Part shown: positions 22,684 to 31,336 of the stretch, in pieces
How positions within the stretch are numbered: position 1 is the first letter of the stretch
Layout: each line of letters opens with the position of its first letter
Origin: Natronomonas salinimetallica
GTDB taxonomy: Archaea > Halobacteriota > Halobacteria > Halobacteriales > Haloarculaceae
Reading direction: 5' to 3'
NCBI RefSeq assembly: GCF_013839515.1
Contig: NZ_JACDNQ010000013.1
Span: forward strand, 1-34,383
Length of the DNA: 34,383 nt
Notes under the pieces: model-generated
The model's input: the letters and a program-made list of their open reading frames with translations, nothing else
The model's database searches: none
What the model was told of the DNA's origin: nothing
Position numbers and translations under genes: made by a program

Positions 22684-23202
22684 TCAGCCGTCATCCGACG
22701 TGAGGGGGTCGTCGTTGATGGGCTTTTCGAGTTCGATCCGATGTGGGGCGTAGCCGTGTCGTTCGTAGAACGACCGGGCCGCGTCGTTGTCGGCCATCGC
22801 CTGCAGCGCGACGGCCTCCGCCCCGCTCGACTCGAGCGCTTTCTCGGCGGTGCCCAAGAGCGCGCTACCGATCCCGACGCCGCGGTCGGGTTCGTCGACG
22901 TAGATGTTATGAACTGTGCCGCGGTCGACGTCCTGTCGGTAGCGGCCCGTTTCGGTCCCGAACGTGACGAACCCGACGGCCCTCCCGGCCCGCCGGGCCA
23001 CGAAGACCGTGTCGGTGACGACGTGGCGGAGCATCGTCTCCCGGATGATCGAACGGTTCGCCTCGGCCCGGAGGCGTGAGCCGTATCGGCGCTGGTCGGC
23101 GGCGAGAGACACCCACAGATCGGCGAGCACGTCGACGTCGTCAGCCGTCGCGGGGGCCACAGTCACGTCGTCGGGTGCGTCACCGGGATGGTCGTCCGAC
23201 AC
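22684..23202 (-). CDS. GNAT-family N-acetyltransferase
   Basis: 172 residues from a GTG at 23202. The GNAT fold is clear: VTVAPATADDVDVLADLWVS at the N-terminus, GRAVGFVTFG, then the acetyl-CoA loop in VDEPDRGVGIGSALLGTAEK (RGVGIGSALL). The C-terminal NDAARSFYERHGYAPHRIEL is the usual GNAT end. The substrate cannot be told; RimI-like protein acetylation or small-amine acetylation are both possible. It starts 2 nt after the pgk stop, so the two form an operon, with tRNA-Thr 13 nt downstream. Confidence 0.9.
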   Translation of the reverse strand: MSDDHPGDAPDDVTVAPATADDVDVLADLWVSLAADQRRYGSRLRAEANRSIIRETMLRHVVTDTVFVARRAGRAVGFVTFGTETGRYRQDVDRGTVHNIYVDEPDRGVGIGSALLGTAEKALESSGAEAVALQAMADNDAARSFYERHGYAPHRIELEKPINDDPLTSDDG

Positions 23203-23204
23203 GG

Positions 23205-24392
23205 CTACCGATCGAGGGCCTCGACCCCGACGAGCATGTCCCCGGTCAGCATCTGCAGGGCTGCCCCCCCGCCCGTCGAGACGTGGTCGAACCCTTCGAG
23301 GAGGTCGAGTTTCCGGAGCGCGGAGGCGGTATCGCCGCCCCCGACGATGCTCATGTCCGCCCGCGTTGCGGATTTATACAGCTCGAGCGTCCCCGTCTCG
23401 AATCGGTCGTCCTCGAAGACACCCGCGGGGCCGTTGAGTATCGCCGTCCCGGCGTTATCGAGGGTTTCGGCGTACGCTGCGACCGTCCGGGCCCCGATAT
23501 CCATCGCCGGCTCGTCGCTCGGAAGGTCATCGAGGTCGAGTTCGTGGCGTTCGTCCCCGCCCTCGACGGCCACGTCGCGGGGCATGTAGATCCGGTGGCT
23601 GAAGTCGTCCAGCAGGTCGCCGGCGTTTTTGACGGCGTCGTGGCTCCGCTCGTTGACGACCGCCGCCGAGGCGGCCCCCAAAGAGACCCCGTCGGCGAGC
23701 AAAAAGGCGTTGCCGACGATTCCGGCGGTCAACACCGAGTCGGCGAGTCCACGCTCCAGTACCGACCGCGCCACGTCGATCGAGTCGTCGACTTTCGCGC
23801 CGCCGAGGACGTACACGCGGGGTTCGGGGCTGTCGGCGATGTTACCGAGGACGCCGAGTTCCCGTTCCATCACGCGGCCGGCGTAGGACGGCAGAAGCTC
23901 CGGGAAGCCGACGATCGACGGCTGGCGGCGATGCGACGTGGCGAAGGCGTCGTTGACGTAGGCGTCGAGGGCGGGGGCGAGCCGCTCGACGAGGTACGTC
24001 TCGGCCGCCGCTCCGGGGTCGAAGGACATGTACTCCTCGGAGTAAAATCGGGTGTTCTCCAGGACGATCGCCGAGCCCGGATCGAGGTCGTCGATCCGTC
24101 CGCGCGCGTCGGCGGAAAACGTCGAATCGCAGTACCCGACCGGGGCGTCGAGGAGCTCATCGAGCCGGTCGGCGTGCGCCCGGAGATCCGTGAACTCCTC
24201 GCCGCCGGGGCGCCCCTGGTGGGCGAGCAAGGCGACGCGCGCGCCGCGACGACACAGCTCCGAGACCGTCTCGACGTGTGCCCGCAATCTGGCGTCGTCG
24301 GCCAGCCCCTCCCCGTTCATCGGGCTGTTGATGTCAACGCGGACCCCGAGGGCAGCCCCGTCAGCGTCGAGGTCGTCGAGCATCCGTATCAT
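23205..24392 (-). CDS. pgk: phosphoglycerate kinase
   Basis: Glycolytic/gluconeogenic enzyme interconverting 1,3-bisphosphoglycerate plus ADP and 3-phosphoglycerate plus ATP. The 395-residue product is a normal length. Motifs are VRVDINSPMN (substrate Asp/Asn), LLAHQGRPGG, IVLENTRFYSEEY, VNDAFATSHR, VLGGAKVDDS (nucleotide Lys), ILNGPAGVFE and IVGGGDTASAL near the C-terminus. The start is ATG 24392 (MIRMLDDLDADG); ATG 24383 would also fit. The GNAT gene follows after 2 nt. Confidence 0.96.
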   Translation of the reverse strand: MIRMLDDLDADGAALGVRVDINSPMNGEGLADDARLRAHVETVSELCRRGARVALLAHQGRPGGEEFTDLRAHADRLDELLDAPVGYCDSTFSADARGRIDDLDPGSAIVLENTRFYSEEYMSFDPGAAAETYLVERLAPALDAYVNDAFATSHRRQPSIVGFPELLPSYAGRVMERELGVLGNIADSPEPRVYVLGGAKVDDSIDVARSVLERGLADSVLTAGIVGNAFLLADGVSLGAASAAVVNERSHDAVKNAGDLLDDFSHRIYMPRDVAVEGGDERHELDLDDLPSDEPAMDIGARTVAAYAETLDNAGTAILNGPAGVFEDDRFETGTLELYKSATRADMSIVGGGDTASALRKLDLLEGFDHVSTGGGAALQMLTGDMLVGVEALDR

Positions 24393-24514
24393 GGCCGGAA
24401 CTCCCGACGGCCCGAGCAAAGTCCTTTCCGTTCGGACTCGATCGCTCGGGTCGGCGTCCCGTCCCCGGCGGAACCAGCGCCGAGACGCCGGTCCTTTCGG
24501 AGATCGGAACAAAG

Positions 24515-24523
24515 AGTTATTTA
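24515..24523 (+). promoter_or_regulatory. TATA-like box of the liv operon
   Basis: AGTTATTTA, 39-47 nt before the livH ATG at 24562, in the divergent gap with pgk. It implies a short 5' leader of about 15-20 nt. Confidence 0.5.
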
Positions 24524-24561
24524 CCCTCGGGTGCCCCACCACCAGCAAGTGACGTGTATAC

Positions 24562-25683
24562 ATGGGTACAACTGAACCAACGGTCACCGGTTCGCTCCGT
24601 GACCGACCGGGACTCGTCATCGCTTCGCTGTTCGGCGCTCTTCTCCTCGTCGACCTCGTCGCGAAACTCGTCGGCATCGAACTCGGGCCGGTCGGCGGCT
24701 CGCTCTCGACGGGGCGACTCGGGTCGAACCTCTGGAACGGCGTCGTGATCGGGCTCGTCATCGGCCTGGCCGGGATCGGCCTCTCGATGACGTACAGCAT
24801 CCTGAATTTCGCGAACTTCTCCCACGGTGATCTCGTCAGCCTCGGGGCGTTCACCGGCTGGGGTGTCGCCTTCGTCGTCGCCGCGGGCAGCGACATCCCG
24901 ATCCGTGCGCTGTTGACCGTCCGCGCGGCGGGCAATGCGACGCCCGGCGACATCGGCGCACACGTTCTTTCGACGCCCGGCGCGATACTCGTCGGTCTCG
25001 TCGTCGCGTTCGTCGTCACCGCGCTCGTGGCCCTGGGGCTCGACCGCGCGTTTTATAAACCGATGCGCGACCGGAGCGGCATTTCGCTTCTCATCGCGTC
25101 GATCGGCGTCGCGTTGGTCGTCAGATACCTCATTCAGTTCGTCTATGGCTCGGGGCGTCGGGGCGTCACAGCCAGCGTCGACGCCTCGAACGTCGCGTTC
25201 GGACCACTCGGGCTGTCGGTCAACGCCCACCAGTTGACGCTCTCGGTCGCCGCGATCGCGCTCATGTTCGCGACGCATTTCATGTTGCAGCACACGAAAC
25301 TCGGGACTGCGATGCGGGCGATGGCCGACAACAAAGACCTCGCGCTCATCACCGGGATCCCCGCCGAGCGCGTCGTCACCGCAACGTGGCTCATCGGCGG
25401 CGGTCTCGCCGGGGCATCTGGATACCTCTACGTGCTGTTGCGCGGGACGATCCAGTTCGACTTCGGGTGGCTGCTCTTGCTCTTGATCTTTGCCGCGGTC
25501 ATCCTCGGTGGCATCGGCTCGGTATACGGTGCGATCGCTGGGGGGCTCGTCATCGGGATCGTTTTCACGACATCGACGATCTGGATCCCCTCGGATTTCA
25601 ACGAAGCGGCCGCGTTCGCGGTGATGATCCTCGTCTTGTTGTTCCGGCCTGAAGGTATCTTCGGGGGTGTTTCGACCGCATGA
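24562..25683 (+). CDS. livH: branched-chain amino acid type ABC transporter permease, LivH family
   Basis: 373-residue inner membrane permease of a HAAT-family importer. It has about eight membrane segments. The family stretch NGVVIGLVIGLAGIGLSMTY-SILNFANFSHGDLVSLGAFTG lies near 55-95. KLGTAMRAMADNKDLALITG, the EAA-like loop that meets the ATPases, lies near 250, and ILGGIGSVYGAIAGGLVIG lies near the C-terminus. A longer external loop (about 108-140) is unusual in bacterial LivH. livM overlaps its stop by 4 nt. The substrate could be branched-chain amino acids, other amides or urea. Confidence 0.92.
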   Translation: MGTTEPTVTGSLRDRPGLVIASLFGALLLVDLVAKLVGIELGPVGGSLSTGRLGSNLWNGVVIGLVIGLAGIGLSMTYSILNFANFSHGDLVSLGAFTGWGVAFVVAAGSDIPIRALLTVRAAGNATPGDIGAHVLSTPGAILVGLVVAFVVTALVALGLDRAFYKPMRDRSGISLLIASIGVALVVRYLIQFVYGSGRRGVTASVDASNVAFGPLGLSVNAHQLTLSVAAIALMFATHFMLQHTKLGTAMRAMADNKDLALITGIPAERVVTATWLIGGGLAGASGYLYVLLRGTIQFDFGWLLLLLIFAAVILGGIGSVYGAIAGGLVIGIVFTTSTIWIPSDFNEAAAFAVMILVLLFRPEGIFGGVSTA

Positions 25684-26990
25684 CCGACGATACGACCCCG
25701 GACAGCGCGACGGGTGCCGTCCTCGACGCGGTACGGCGAAGCGATCTCGGGGTGGTCCTCCTCACTCTCGGGCTGATATACGTCGCCGCGGCGCTTTTGA
25801 CGTTCGCCGACGGACTCAACAGCGTCGTCGGCCTGATGCGGACGCTGACGTTCCTCGGGTTGGTGTACGCGCTGTCGGCGCTCGCACTCAACCTCCATTG
25901 GGGCTACACCGGCCTGTTCAACATCGGCGTCGCCGGCTTCATGGCGGTCGGCGTCTACACGATGGGGATCGTCGTTCGGGCACCCGATCCCGCCTTCGGT
26001 CCGCCGGGACTCGGCCTCCCGTTGCCCGTCGGGATCGTCGCGGGGATGGGGATGGCGGCGTTCGTCGGCCTGTTTGCGGCACTGCCCGCGCTCCGTCTCC
26101 GGGCGGACTATCTGGCGATCGTTACGCTCGGCCTCTCGGAGATCATCCGGCTGACGCTACAATCGAGCGCGGTCGATACGTTCCTCCGGGAGACGTTCGC
26201 CGTCGGTACCGGCGGCGGCCGCGGGATGGGGATGCCTCCGAACCCCGTCCGGGGGCTGTTCCTCGTCGACGGCCAGGCCGGAACCCCGACCGAACTCGGC
26301 AGCCTGATCTTCGGGACGCTCGGTGACGGCGGCGTGGGGATCTCGAACAACATCCTCATCGGCTGGGGCTACGTCCTCGTCCTCGCCGCGTTCTTGATCG
26401 GCTTCTACGTGCTCCTCGAACGTCTCGGTCGGTCGCCGTTCGGCCGGAACCTCAAGGCGATTCGTGAGGACGACCTCGTCGCGGATTCGCTCGGTAAGAA
26501 CGTCGACGTGATCAAAATCAAGGTGTTCATGATCGGCTGTGCGTTGATGGGACTGGCCGGGATCCTCTGGTTCGGCAGCCAGGGCAACGTCTCGCCGACG
26601 CCGCAGTTCATGCCGCTTTTGACGTTTTACGTCTTCGTCGCCGTCATCATCGGCGGCTCGGGGTCGAACACGGGGTCAGTCGTCGGCGGGATCGTCTTCG
26701 CGGCCGTCCTCTTCGAGGGGCCGCGCCGACTCGGGGCGGTCGTCCGGGATACGATCGACGCGCCGACACCGCCCTCTTTCGCCGACGCCCTCGTTTCGTT
26801 CGACCCGGTGACGTTTCTCGCGTACGCGACCGACAACGTCGCCCCGTTGCAGTTCGTGTTCTTGGGGCTGGTGTTGATATTCATCATGCACCGCCGACCG
26901 GAGGGACTGCTCGGCCACCGGATCGAGACCGCCGCCGCGGTCGATCTCTCCGCGGACTCCCGACCCAGCGGGGGTGACGCGGATGAGTAG
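25680..26990 (+). CDS. livM: branched-chain amino acid type ABC transporter permease, LivM family
   Basis: 436-residue partner permease. The region around LNLHWGYTGLFNIGVAGFMAVG is the LivM signature (about 64-85). FGRNLKAIREDDLVADSLGKN (about 257-277) is the cytoplasmic coupling loop. A loop rich in Gly and Met (about 175-195) and an insert near 350-380 enlarge it relative to bacterial LivM. The start ATGA overlaps the livH stop. The livG start lies inside its last codons, so livHMG are translationally coupled. Confidence 0.92.
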   Translation: MTDDTTPDSATGAVLDAVRRSDLGVVLLTLGLIYVAAALLTFADGLNSVVGLMRTLTFLGLVYALSALALNLHWGYTGLFNIGVAGFMAVGVYTMGIVVRAPDPAFGPPGLGLPLPVGIVAGMGMAAFVGLFAALPALRLRADYLAIVTLGLSEIIRLTLQSSAVDTFLRETFAVGTGGGRGMGMPPNPVRGLFLVDGQAGTPTELGSLIFGTLGDGGVGISNNILIGWGYVLVLAAFLIGFYVLLERLGRSPFGRNLKAIREDDLVADSLGKNVDVIKIKVFMIGCALMGLAGILWFGSQGNVSPTPQFMPLLTFYVFVAVIIGGSGSNTGSVVGGIVFAAVLFEGPRRLGAVVRDTIDAPTPPSFADALVSFDPVTFLAYATDNVAPLQFVFLGLVLIFIMHRRPEGLLGHRIETAAAVDLSADSRPSGGDADE

Positions 26991-27843
26991 CCCGAACCCG
27001 GAGGCGAAACCCCCCGAAGAGCTCCCCGAGACGAGGGACTCGCCGACCGAGGAAGCCGCCCAGACGACGCCGCCCGGCCTCCCGCTCCGCGTCGACGGGC
27101 TGGTCAAGCGTTTCGGTGGCGTCACGGCGGTCGACGGAGCCACCTTCGAGGTCGAGGCGGGGTCGCTGACGGGACTCATCGGCCCGAACGGGGCCGGCAA
27201 GTCGACGACGTTCAACTGCATCACCGGTGTCCACGAGCCGACGGCGGGGAGTATCTACTTCAGGGACGAGGAGATCACGGGGCTCGAACCGTATCAGATC
27301 GCAAGGAAGGGACTGGTCAGGACGTTCCAGATCGCCCGCGAGCTCGAGGAGATGACCGTCCTCGAGAACCTCATGTTGGCCCCGAAGGGCCAGCGCGGCG
27401 AGTCGGCGATCCGGGCCGTGACACCCGGACTCAGGGGCTCGGTCGTCCGAGAGGAACTCGACGTCCGCGAGCGCGCCTGGGAGACCCTGGAGTTCTTCGA
27501 GATCGACCACCTCGCGACCGAGCACGCGGAGAACCTCTCGGGCGGCCAACGGAAGCTCCTCGAGATGGCACGCGCGCTCATGACCGATCCCGAGATGGTG
27601 TTGCTCGATGAGCCCCTCGCCGGGGTCAACCCGACGCTGGAGGAGAAGCTCCTCGATCGGATCCACGGGCTGCGTGAGGAGGGCTATACCTTTCTCCTCG
27701 TCGAGCACGACATGGACGTCATCATGAACAACTGCGAGCACATCATCGTCATGCACCAAGGGAGCGTGTTGGCCGAGGGAACCGCCGAGGAGATCAGAAA
27801 CGACGATCGGGTCATCGAGGCGTATCTGGGGGAGGACGTATGA
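26983..27843 (+). CDS. livG: ABC transporter ATP-binding protein, LivG family
   Basis: 286 residues from ATG 26983; a GTG at 26974 is possible. Walker A is GPNGAGKST (67-75), followed by FNCITGVHEPTAGSIYF. The ABC signature is LSGGQRKLLEMARAL, and Walker B is MVLLDEPLAGV. The C-terminal LVEHDMDVIMNNCEHIIVMH and AEEIRNDDRVIEAYLGEDV are hallmarks of LivG. A disordered acidic N-terminal 33 residues precede the domain. It overlaps livM and livF. Confidence 0.94.
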   Translation: MSSPNPEAKPPEELPETRDSPTEEAAQTTPPGLPLRVDGLVKRFGGVTAVDGATFEVEAGSLTGLIGPNGAGKSTTFNCITGVHEPTAGSIYFRDEEITGLEPYQIARKGLVRTFQIARELEEMTVLENLMLAPKGQRGESAIRAVTPGLRGSVVREELDVRERAWETLEFFEIDHLATEHAENLSGGQRKLLEMARALMTDPEMVLLDEPLAGVNPTLEEKLLDRIHGLREEGYTFLLVEHDMDVIMNNCEHIIVMHQGSVLAEGTAEEIRNDDRVIEAYLGEDV

Positions 27844-28730
27844 GTACCGACGGAGGGGCCGGAGGGGCGGACCGCGACGACGCCGGAACCGACGCGACCG
27901 GCATCGACACCGACACCGACGCCACTGGAGTCGACACCGATACCGACGCCGGCACCAACACCGACACCGACGCCACTGGAGTCGACACCGACACCGACGC
28001 CGGCACACGCCACACACTCGGTGGCGACGCGATCCTCCGGATCCGCGGTCTCGACGCCGGCTACGGTGACCTTCAGATCCTCTCCGACGTCGACCTCGAT
28101 GTCGCCGACGGCGAGTACGTCACCATCGTCGGCCCCAACGGGGCCGGCAAGTCGACGGTGATGAAGACAGTATTCGGCCTGACGACGTACATGGACGGCT
28201 CGGTCGAGTTCGAAGGGGCGGAGATACAGGGGAACGCCCCCGAGGAGATCATCAGACGAGGGGTGGGCTTCGTCCCCCAGACGGACAACGTCTTCCCAGG
28301 GCTAAGCGTCCGCGAAAACCTCGAAATGGGCGCGTACATCCTCGATAGCGTTCCCGAGGATCGGATCGAAGAGATCTACGGGCGCTTCCCGATCCTTCGG
28401 GAACGCGAGGGCCAGAAGGCCGGAACGCTCTCGGGCGGCCAACAGCAGATGGTCGCGATGGGCAGAGCCCTCATGCTCGATCCCGACCTCCTCTTGCTCG
28501 ATGAGCCTTCCGCCGGCCTTGCGCCGGATCTCGTTTCGGACATGTTCGATCGGATCGACCGGATCAACGACTCGGGGACCGCGATACTGATGGTCGAACA
28601 GAACGCGAAGGAGGCGCTTCGCCGCTGTGACCGCGGATACGTCCTCGTCGACGGCGAAAACCGCTATACAGATCGGGGGGACGTGTTGCTCGGCGACGAC
28701 GACGTCCGACAGGACTTCCTCGGCGGCTGA
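27840..28730 (+). CDS. livF: ABC transporter ATP-binding protein, LivF family, with acidic repeat extension
   Basis: 296 residues. The ATPase domain starts near residue 63 (AILRIRGLDAGYGDLQIL). Walker A is GPNGAGKST (98-106), the signature is LSGGQQQMVAMGRAL and Walker B LLLLDEPSAGLAPDLV. MVEQNAKEALRRCDRGYVL near the end is typical of LivF. The first 62 residues are an Asp/Thr-rich repeat (DTDTDATGV units) not found in usual LivF proteins of about 235 residues. The gene overlaps livG by 4 nt, so this ATG is well supported and the extension is probably translated. It is the last gene of the operon. Confidence 0.92.
   Translation: MSTDGGAGGADRDDAGTDATGIDTDTDATGVDTDTDAGTNTDTDATGVDTDTDAGTRHTLGGDAILRIRGLDAGYGDLQILSDVDLDVADGEYVTIVGPNGAGKSTVMKTVFGLTTYMDGSVEFEGAEIQGNAPEEIIRRGVGFVPQTDNVFPGLSVRENLEMGAYILDSVPEDRIEEIYGRFPILREREGQKAGTLSGGQQQMVAMGRALMLDPDLLLLDEPSAGLAPDLVSDMFDRIDRINDSGTAILMVEQNAKEALRRCDRGYVLVDGENRYTDRGDVLLGDDDVRQDFLGG
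27903..28004 (+). repeat. 51-bp coding repeat in livF
   Basis: Two copies with a period of 51 bp (17 codons), made of shorter GACACC-type units encoding Asp-Thr runs. The repeat keeps the reading frame. It accounts for most of the N-terminal extension of LivF. Confidence 0.7.
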
Positions 28731-28754
28731 CGGGGCGGCCGCTCGCGGGACGGC

Positions 28755-28838
28755 TGTTCGCTCGCAAGTCTCGGGAGATCACTCACAAGACGTGGGAGGT
28801 CACTCACAAGTCTCGGCTGTTCGCTCGCAAACCCGAGG
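28755..28838. repeat. degenerate 21-bp tandem repeat between livF and livK
   Basis: Four units start at 28755, 28776, 28797 and 28818 and share the core TC(G/A)CTC(G/A)CAA. Units 1 and 4 are alike at the 5' half and units 2 and 3 alike, a mirrored pattern. The array lies in the 144-nt convergent gap. The period is 7 codons, but no start or gene context supports translation. Confidence 0.75.
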
Positions 28839-28874
28839 ATCGACTCCGAGGCCGCTGGCCGGTAGGCTCTTGGG

Positions 28875-30275
28875 TCACTGTCCGAGGACTTCCGACCACT
28901 GGCTGGAGTACGACGGCTGTCCGGGTTCGAAGGAGATGCGTTCGAGGATCTCGCCATCGCGGTCCTCGAAGCCGGCGACGTACTGCTCCTCGAGGGACTG
29001 CCCGTAGGCGTCGTTGAGATACAGGGTCCCGGACGTCTCCGCGCCGACGAGGTCACTCCGGGCGAGGTCCGCCATGGCGGGACCCTGCAGGAAGTCCGAC
29101 GGGGCCGTCCGGAAGACGTAGCCGTTGTCCTCCAGGTCGGTCACGTTGGGGTCGGTCGATGACGGCGAGATGCCGACGACCGCGTTCGGGATGAGTACCT
29201 GTTCGGCCACCTGGAGGTTGACGTTCGAGGAGGCCGGGCCGACGACGGCCGGGTAGCCCGCGTTGACGAGCGACCTCGCCCCGGAGATGCCGGCCTGGGG
29301 GTCCGTCTGGGTGTCCTCGACGGCCGTATCGACGGTGATGCCGATGCCGGCGTCGTTGATCTGTTGGGCCGCCAAGAGCGCGCCGTCCCGGATCGGCACG
29401 CCGAGGGGGCCGAGGTCACCCGTCTCGGGCATCAGAACGCCGACCATCGCCTCGAAGCTGTCGACGCCGACGGGGTCGGCGGCCGTCGCGTTTCGGTCCT
29501 CCTCGCTCAGCCCGTCGCCGAACTCGAGGTTGTCCTCCGTAACCAACTCGCCGCCGTCGAAGTCGATGACGTCGTAGGCGGCGGTGGCCACGTCGCCGTT
29601 GACGTCGAAGTTGACGCTCGAGGAGGCACCGACGTAGTCGATCCGGTCGCCTGCCGCGACCGCCTCGACGGCGTCGACGAGGGTCTCGGGGCCGAACTCC
29701 TCCCCGTCCGGGTTCGAAACGGTCCGGACCCGATCGCGGAGCGCGCTCCCGTCGTTCTCGCCGGCGGCCGTGGCCGCGAGGACGTTGATGGCCATCGCGT
29801 CGTACGCCTGGGCGGTGAAGACGCCGGGTTCGCTGCCGTAGGCGGCCTGATATTCGGAGTCGAAGAAGTCCGCGCCGGGGCCGCCGGCGGCGGGGGCGGT
29901 CCCGATGACGTTGTCCATGTCGTTGTCTACCTCCCCCGGCAGGTCGGCGTCGATGAGCCCGTCCGGAACGACGATATCGAGATCCGGGACGTCGGCGGCG
30001 AACTCGGAGTAGAAATCGCGAAACAGCTGGATCCCCGATTCGGGGAACCCGACGACCATCACCGCGTCCGGCGTATCGGAGCCGCCGTCGTCGCTTCCGT
30101 CGTCGTTGCCACCGGTACCGTTGCCGTTGCCGTTGCCGCCGTTGCCGTTGCCGTTGCCACCGTTGCCGTTGCCACCGTTGCCGTTGGCTTCCTCCGTCGA
30201 GCACCCAGCGAGTGCGGTGATTCCCGCCGCTCCGGCACCCTTCAATACGTCACGACGCTGAATGGTTCGTACCAT
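28875..30275 (-). CDS. livK: solute-binding lipoprotein of a LivK-type ABC transporter
   Basis: 466-residue extracellular binding protein. It has a Tat signal with Arg7-Arg8 and lipobox LAGC (Cys25), so it is anchored outside. A Gly/Asn-rich linker (about 30-57) follows, then a Peripla_BP_6-type two-lobed domain. The N-lobe has GDLGPLGVPIRDGALLAAQQ, GISGARSLVNAGYPAVVGPA and IGISPSSTDPNVTDLE; the later part has TLYLNDAYGQSLEEQY. The protein order in the first lobe is as in Leu/Ile/Val-binding relatives. ATG 30275 gives MVRTIQRRDVLKG; ATG 30305 would hide the signal. It converges on the livHMGF operon, its evident partner. Confidence 0.9.
   Translation of the reverse strand: MVRTIQRRDVLKGAGAAGITALAGCSTEEANGNGGNGNGGNGNGNGGNGNGNGTGGNDDGSDDGGSDTPDAVMVVGFPESGIQLFRDFYSEFAADVPDLDIVVPDGLIDADLPGEVDNDMDNVIGTAPAAGGPGADFFDSEYQAAYGSEPGVFTAQAYDAMAINVLAATAAGENDGSALRDRVRTVSNPDGEEFGPETLVDAVEAVAAGDRIDYVGASSSVNFDVNGDVATAAYDVIDFDGGELVTEDNLEFGDGLSEEDRNATAADPVGVDSFEAMVGVLMPETGDLGPLGVPIRDGALLAAQQINDAGIGITVDTAVEDTQTDPQAGISGARSLVNAGYPAVVGPASSNVNLQVAEQVLIPNAVVGISPSSTDPNVTDLEDNGYVFRTAPSDFLQGPAMADLARSDLVGAETSGTLYLNDAYGQSLEEQYVAGFEDRDGEILERISFEPGQPSYSSQWSEVLGQ
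30103..30188 (-). repeat. low-complexity coding repeat (Gly-Asn linker) in livK
   Basis: Repeats of a GGCAACGGTAAC-like hexamer pattern on the minus strand encode the Gly-Asn linker that follows the lipobox. Frame-preserving, likely prone to length change. Confidence 0.7.
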
Positions 30276-30411
30276 GCTGCCGGTTGTTAGCGTATCGGTG
30301 ATCATAAATGTATCCACACATGCGGCGAATCGATCAGCGCTCGTTTCCGCCGGTTTACGCGTGATACGGCAGCGTCGACACACCGAGCCGGAGTATAAAA
30401 ACCCGGGTCCG

Positions 30412-31170
30412 TCAGGCGAACTCGACGCCGGTGTGTTCCTCCCGACAGGTTTCGAGGGCGTGTTTGGCGGCCATCCCGGCGGCCTGAGCCGTCTGCGCGG
30501 TCCCGACGCCGACTTTCAGATCGACTCCGACGGACTCGTGGACGTGTTCGATCGCGTCGACGTAGCCGGTCTCGTCGACGTCGTCACAGACCGCGATGAT
30601 GTTGTCACCACCGACGAAAAACGACAGCGAGTCGTGGGCCTTCCGCATGTATCGCATCAGTTCGGCGTACCCCTGTTCGATGTTGATGAACGAGTCGAAC
30701 TCGTTGAGCTGGTCGGTGTACTTGCCGGTCGCGTCGTTGACGTCGAAGTGGGCGATCCGGACGTCGTCGTCGGTTCTGGCCTCTTCGGCGATGGGATCAC
30801 CCCGAAGGATCTCCGTTCGGTTGCCGTCCTGTGCGCTGCCGGCGTCCTGGAGTTGGTCGGTCGCGACCCCGAGCGCCGCGGCGGGCGAGGGGTCGGCCGC
30901 GACGCTCAGACTCACCGTGACCGGATACCGGTTGCCCACCGACTCCTGTATCAGCGCATGGGCGTCCGCATCGAGGCCGTTCGTGACGGCGACCATATTA
31001 TCGAACCGAGTGAAAAAGACGTAGCCCTCCCGGTTTCCGAAAAGCTGTGAGAGGTCGGCGTACAACCGCGACTGGAGCGTCTGCAGATCGACTTCCCGGC
31101 GCGGCTCGGGGGTGACCGTCCACGGCCCGTAGTTGTCGATCTGAATGAGCGTTACCTGCGCGTGTGTCAC
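30412..31170 (-). CDS. GTP cyclohydrolase III (IIa type)
   Basis: Archaeal enzyme that opens GTP to 2-amino-5-formylamino-6-ribofuranosylamino-pyrimidinone phosphate, the first step towards riboflavin/F420 precursors. The 252-residue product starts (M)THAQVTLIQIDNYGPWTV from GTG 31170. It continues with PEPRREVDLQTLQSRLYADL, GYVFFTRFDNMVAVTNGLD and, in the second duplicated half, SFFVGGDNIIAVCDDVDE, a relic of a nucleotidyl-cyclase-like fold with metal-binding Asp. An in-frame ATG at 31209 would add 13 unrelated residues. It is monocistronic here, with livK downstream on the same strand. Confidence 0.93.
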   Translation of the reverse strand: MTHAQVTLIQIDNYGPWTVTPEPRREVDLQTLQSRLYADLSQLFGNREGYVFFTRFDNMVAVTNGLDADAHALIQESVGNRYPVTVSLSVAADPSPAAALGVATDQLQDAGSAQDGNRTEILRGDPIAEEARTDDDVRIAHFDVNDATGKYTDQLNEFDSFINIEQGYAELMRYMRKAHDSLSFFVGGDNIIAVCDDVDETGYVDAIEHVHESVGVDLKVGVGTAQTAQAAGMAAKHALETCREEHTGVEFA

Positions 31171-31336
31171 GCGTAGCCGTTCGCGCCCGGCCGATATTTG
31201 CCTTGTCATCGGCGACGGTGACGCCGGTGTCGGAAACGGCTACCGGAGGTGGGGGTAGACGACCGCTGTGCTTCCCCGGCGGCGCCGGCCGTCCGCGGTC
31301 GACAGGGTATTTGAGGCCGCCGGACCTAGGGCGGGT

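Noticed and set aside
28664-29056. Minus-strand ORF with heptad-like RLVSDLP repeats
   Set aside because: It comes from the 21-bp intergenic repeat and the shadow of livK; no start context or family match supports it.
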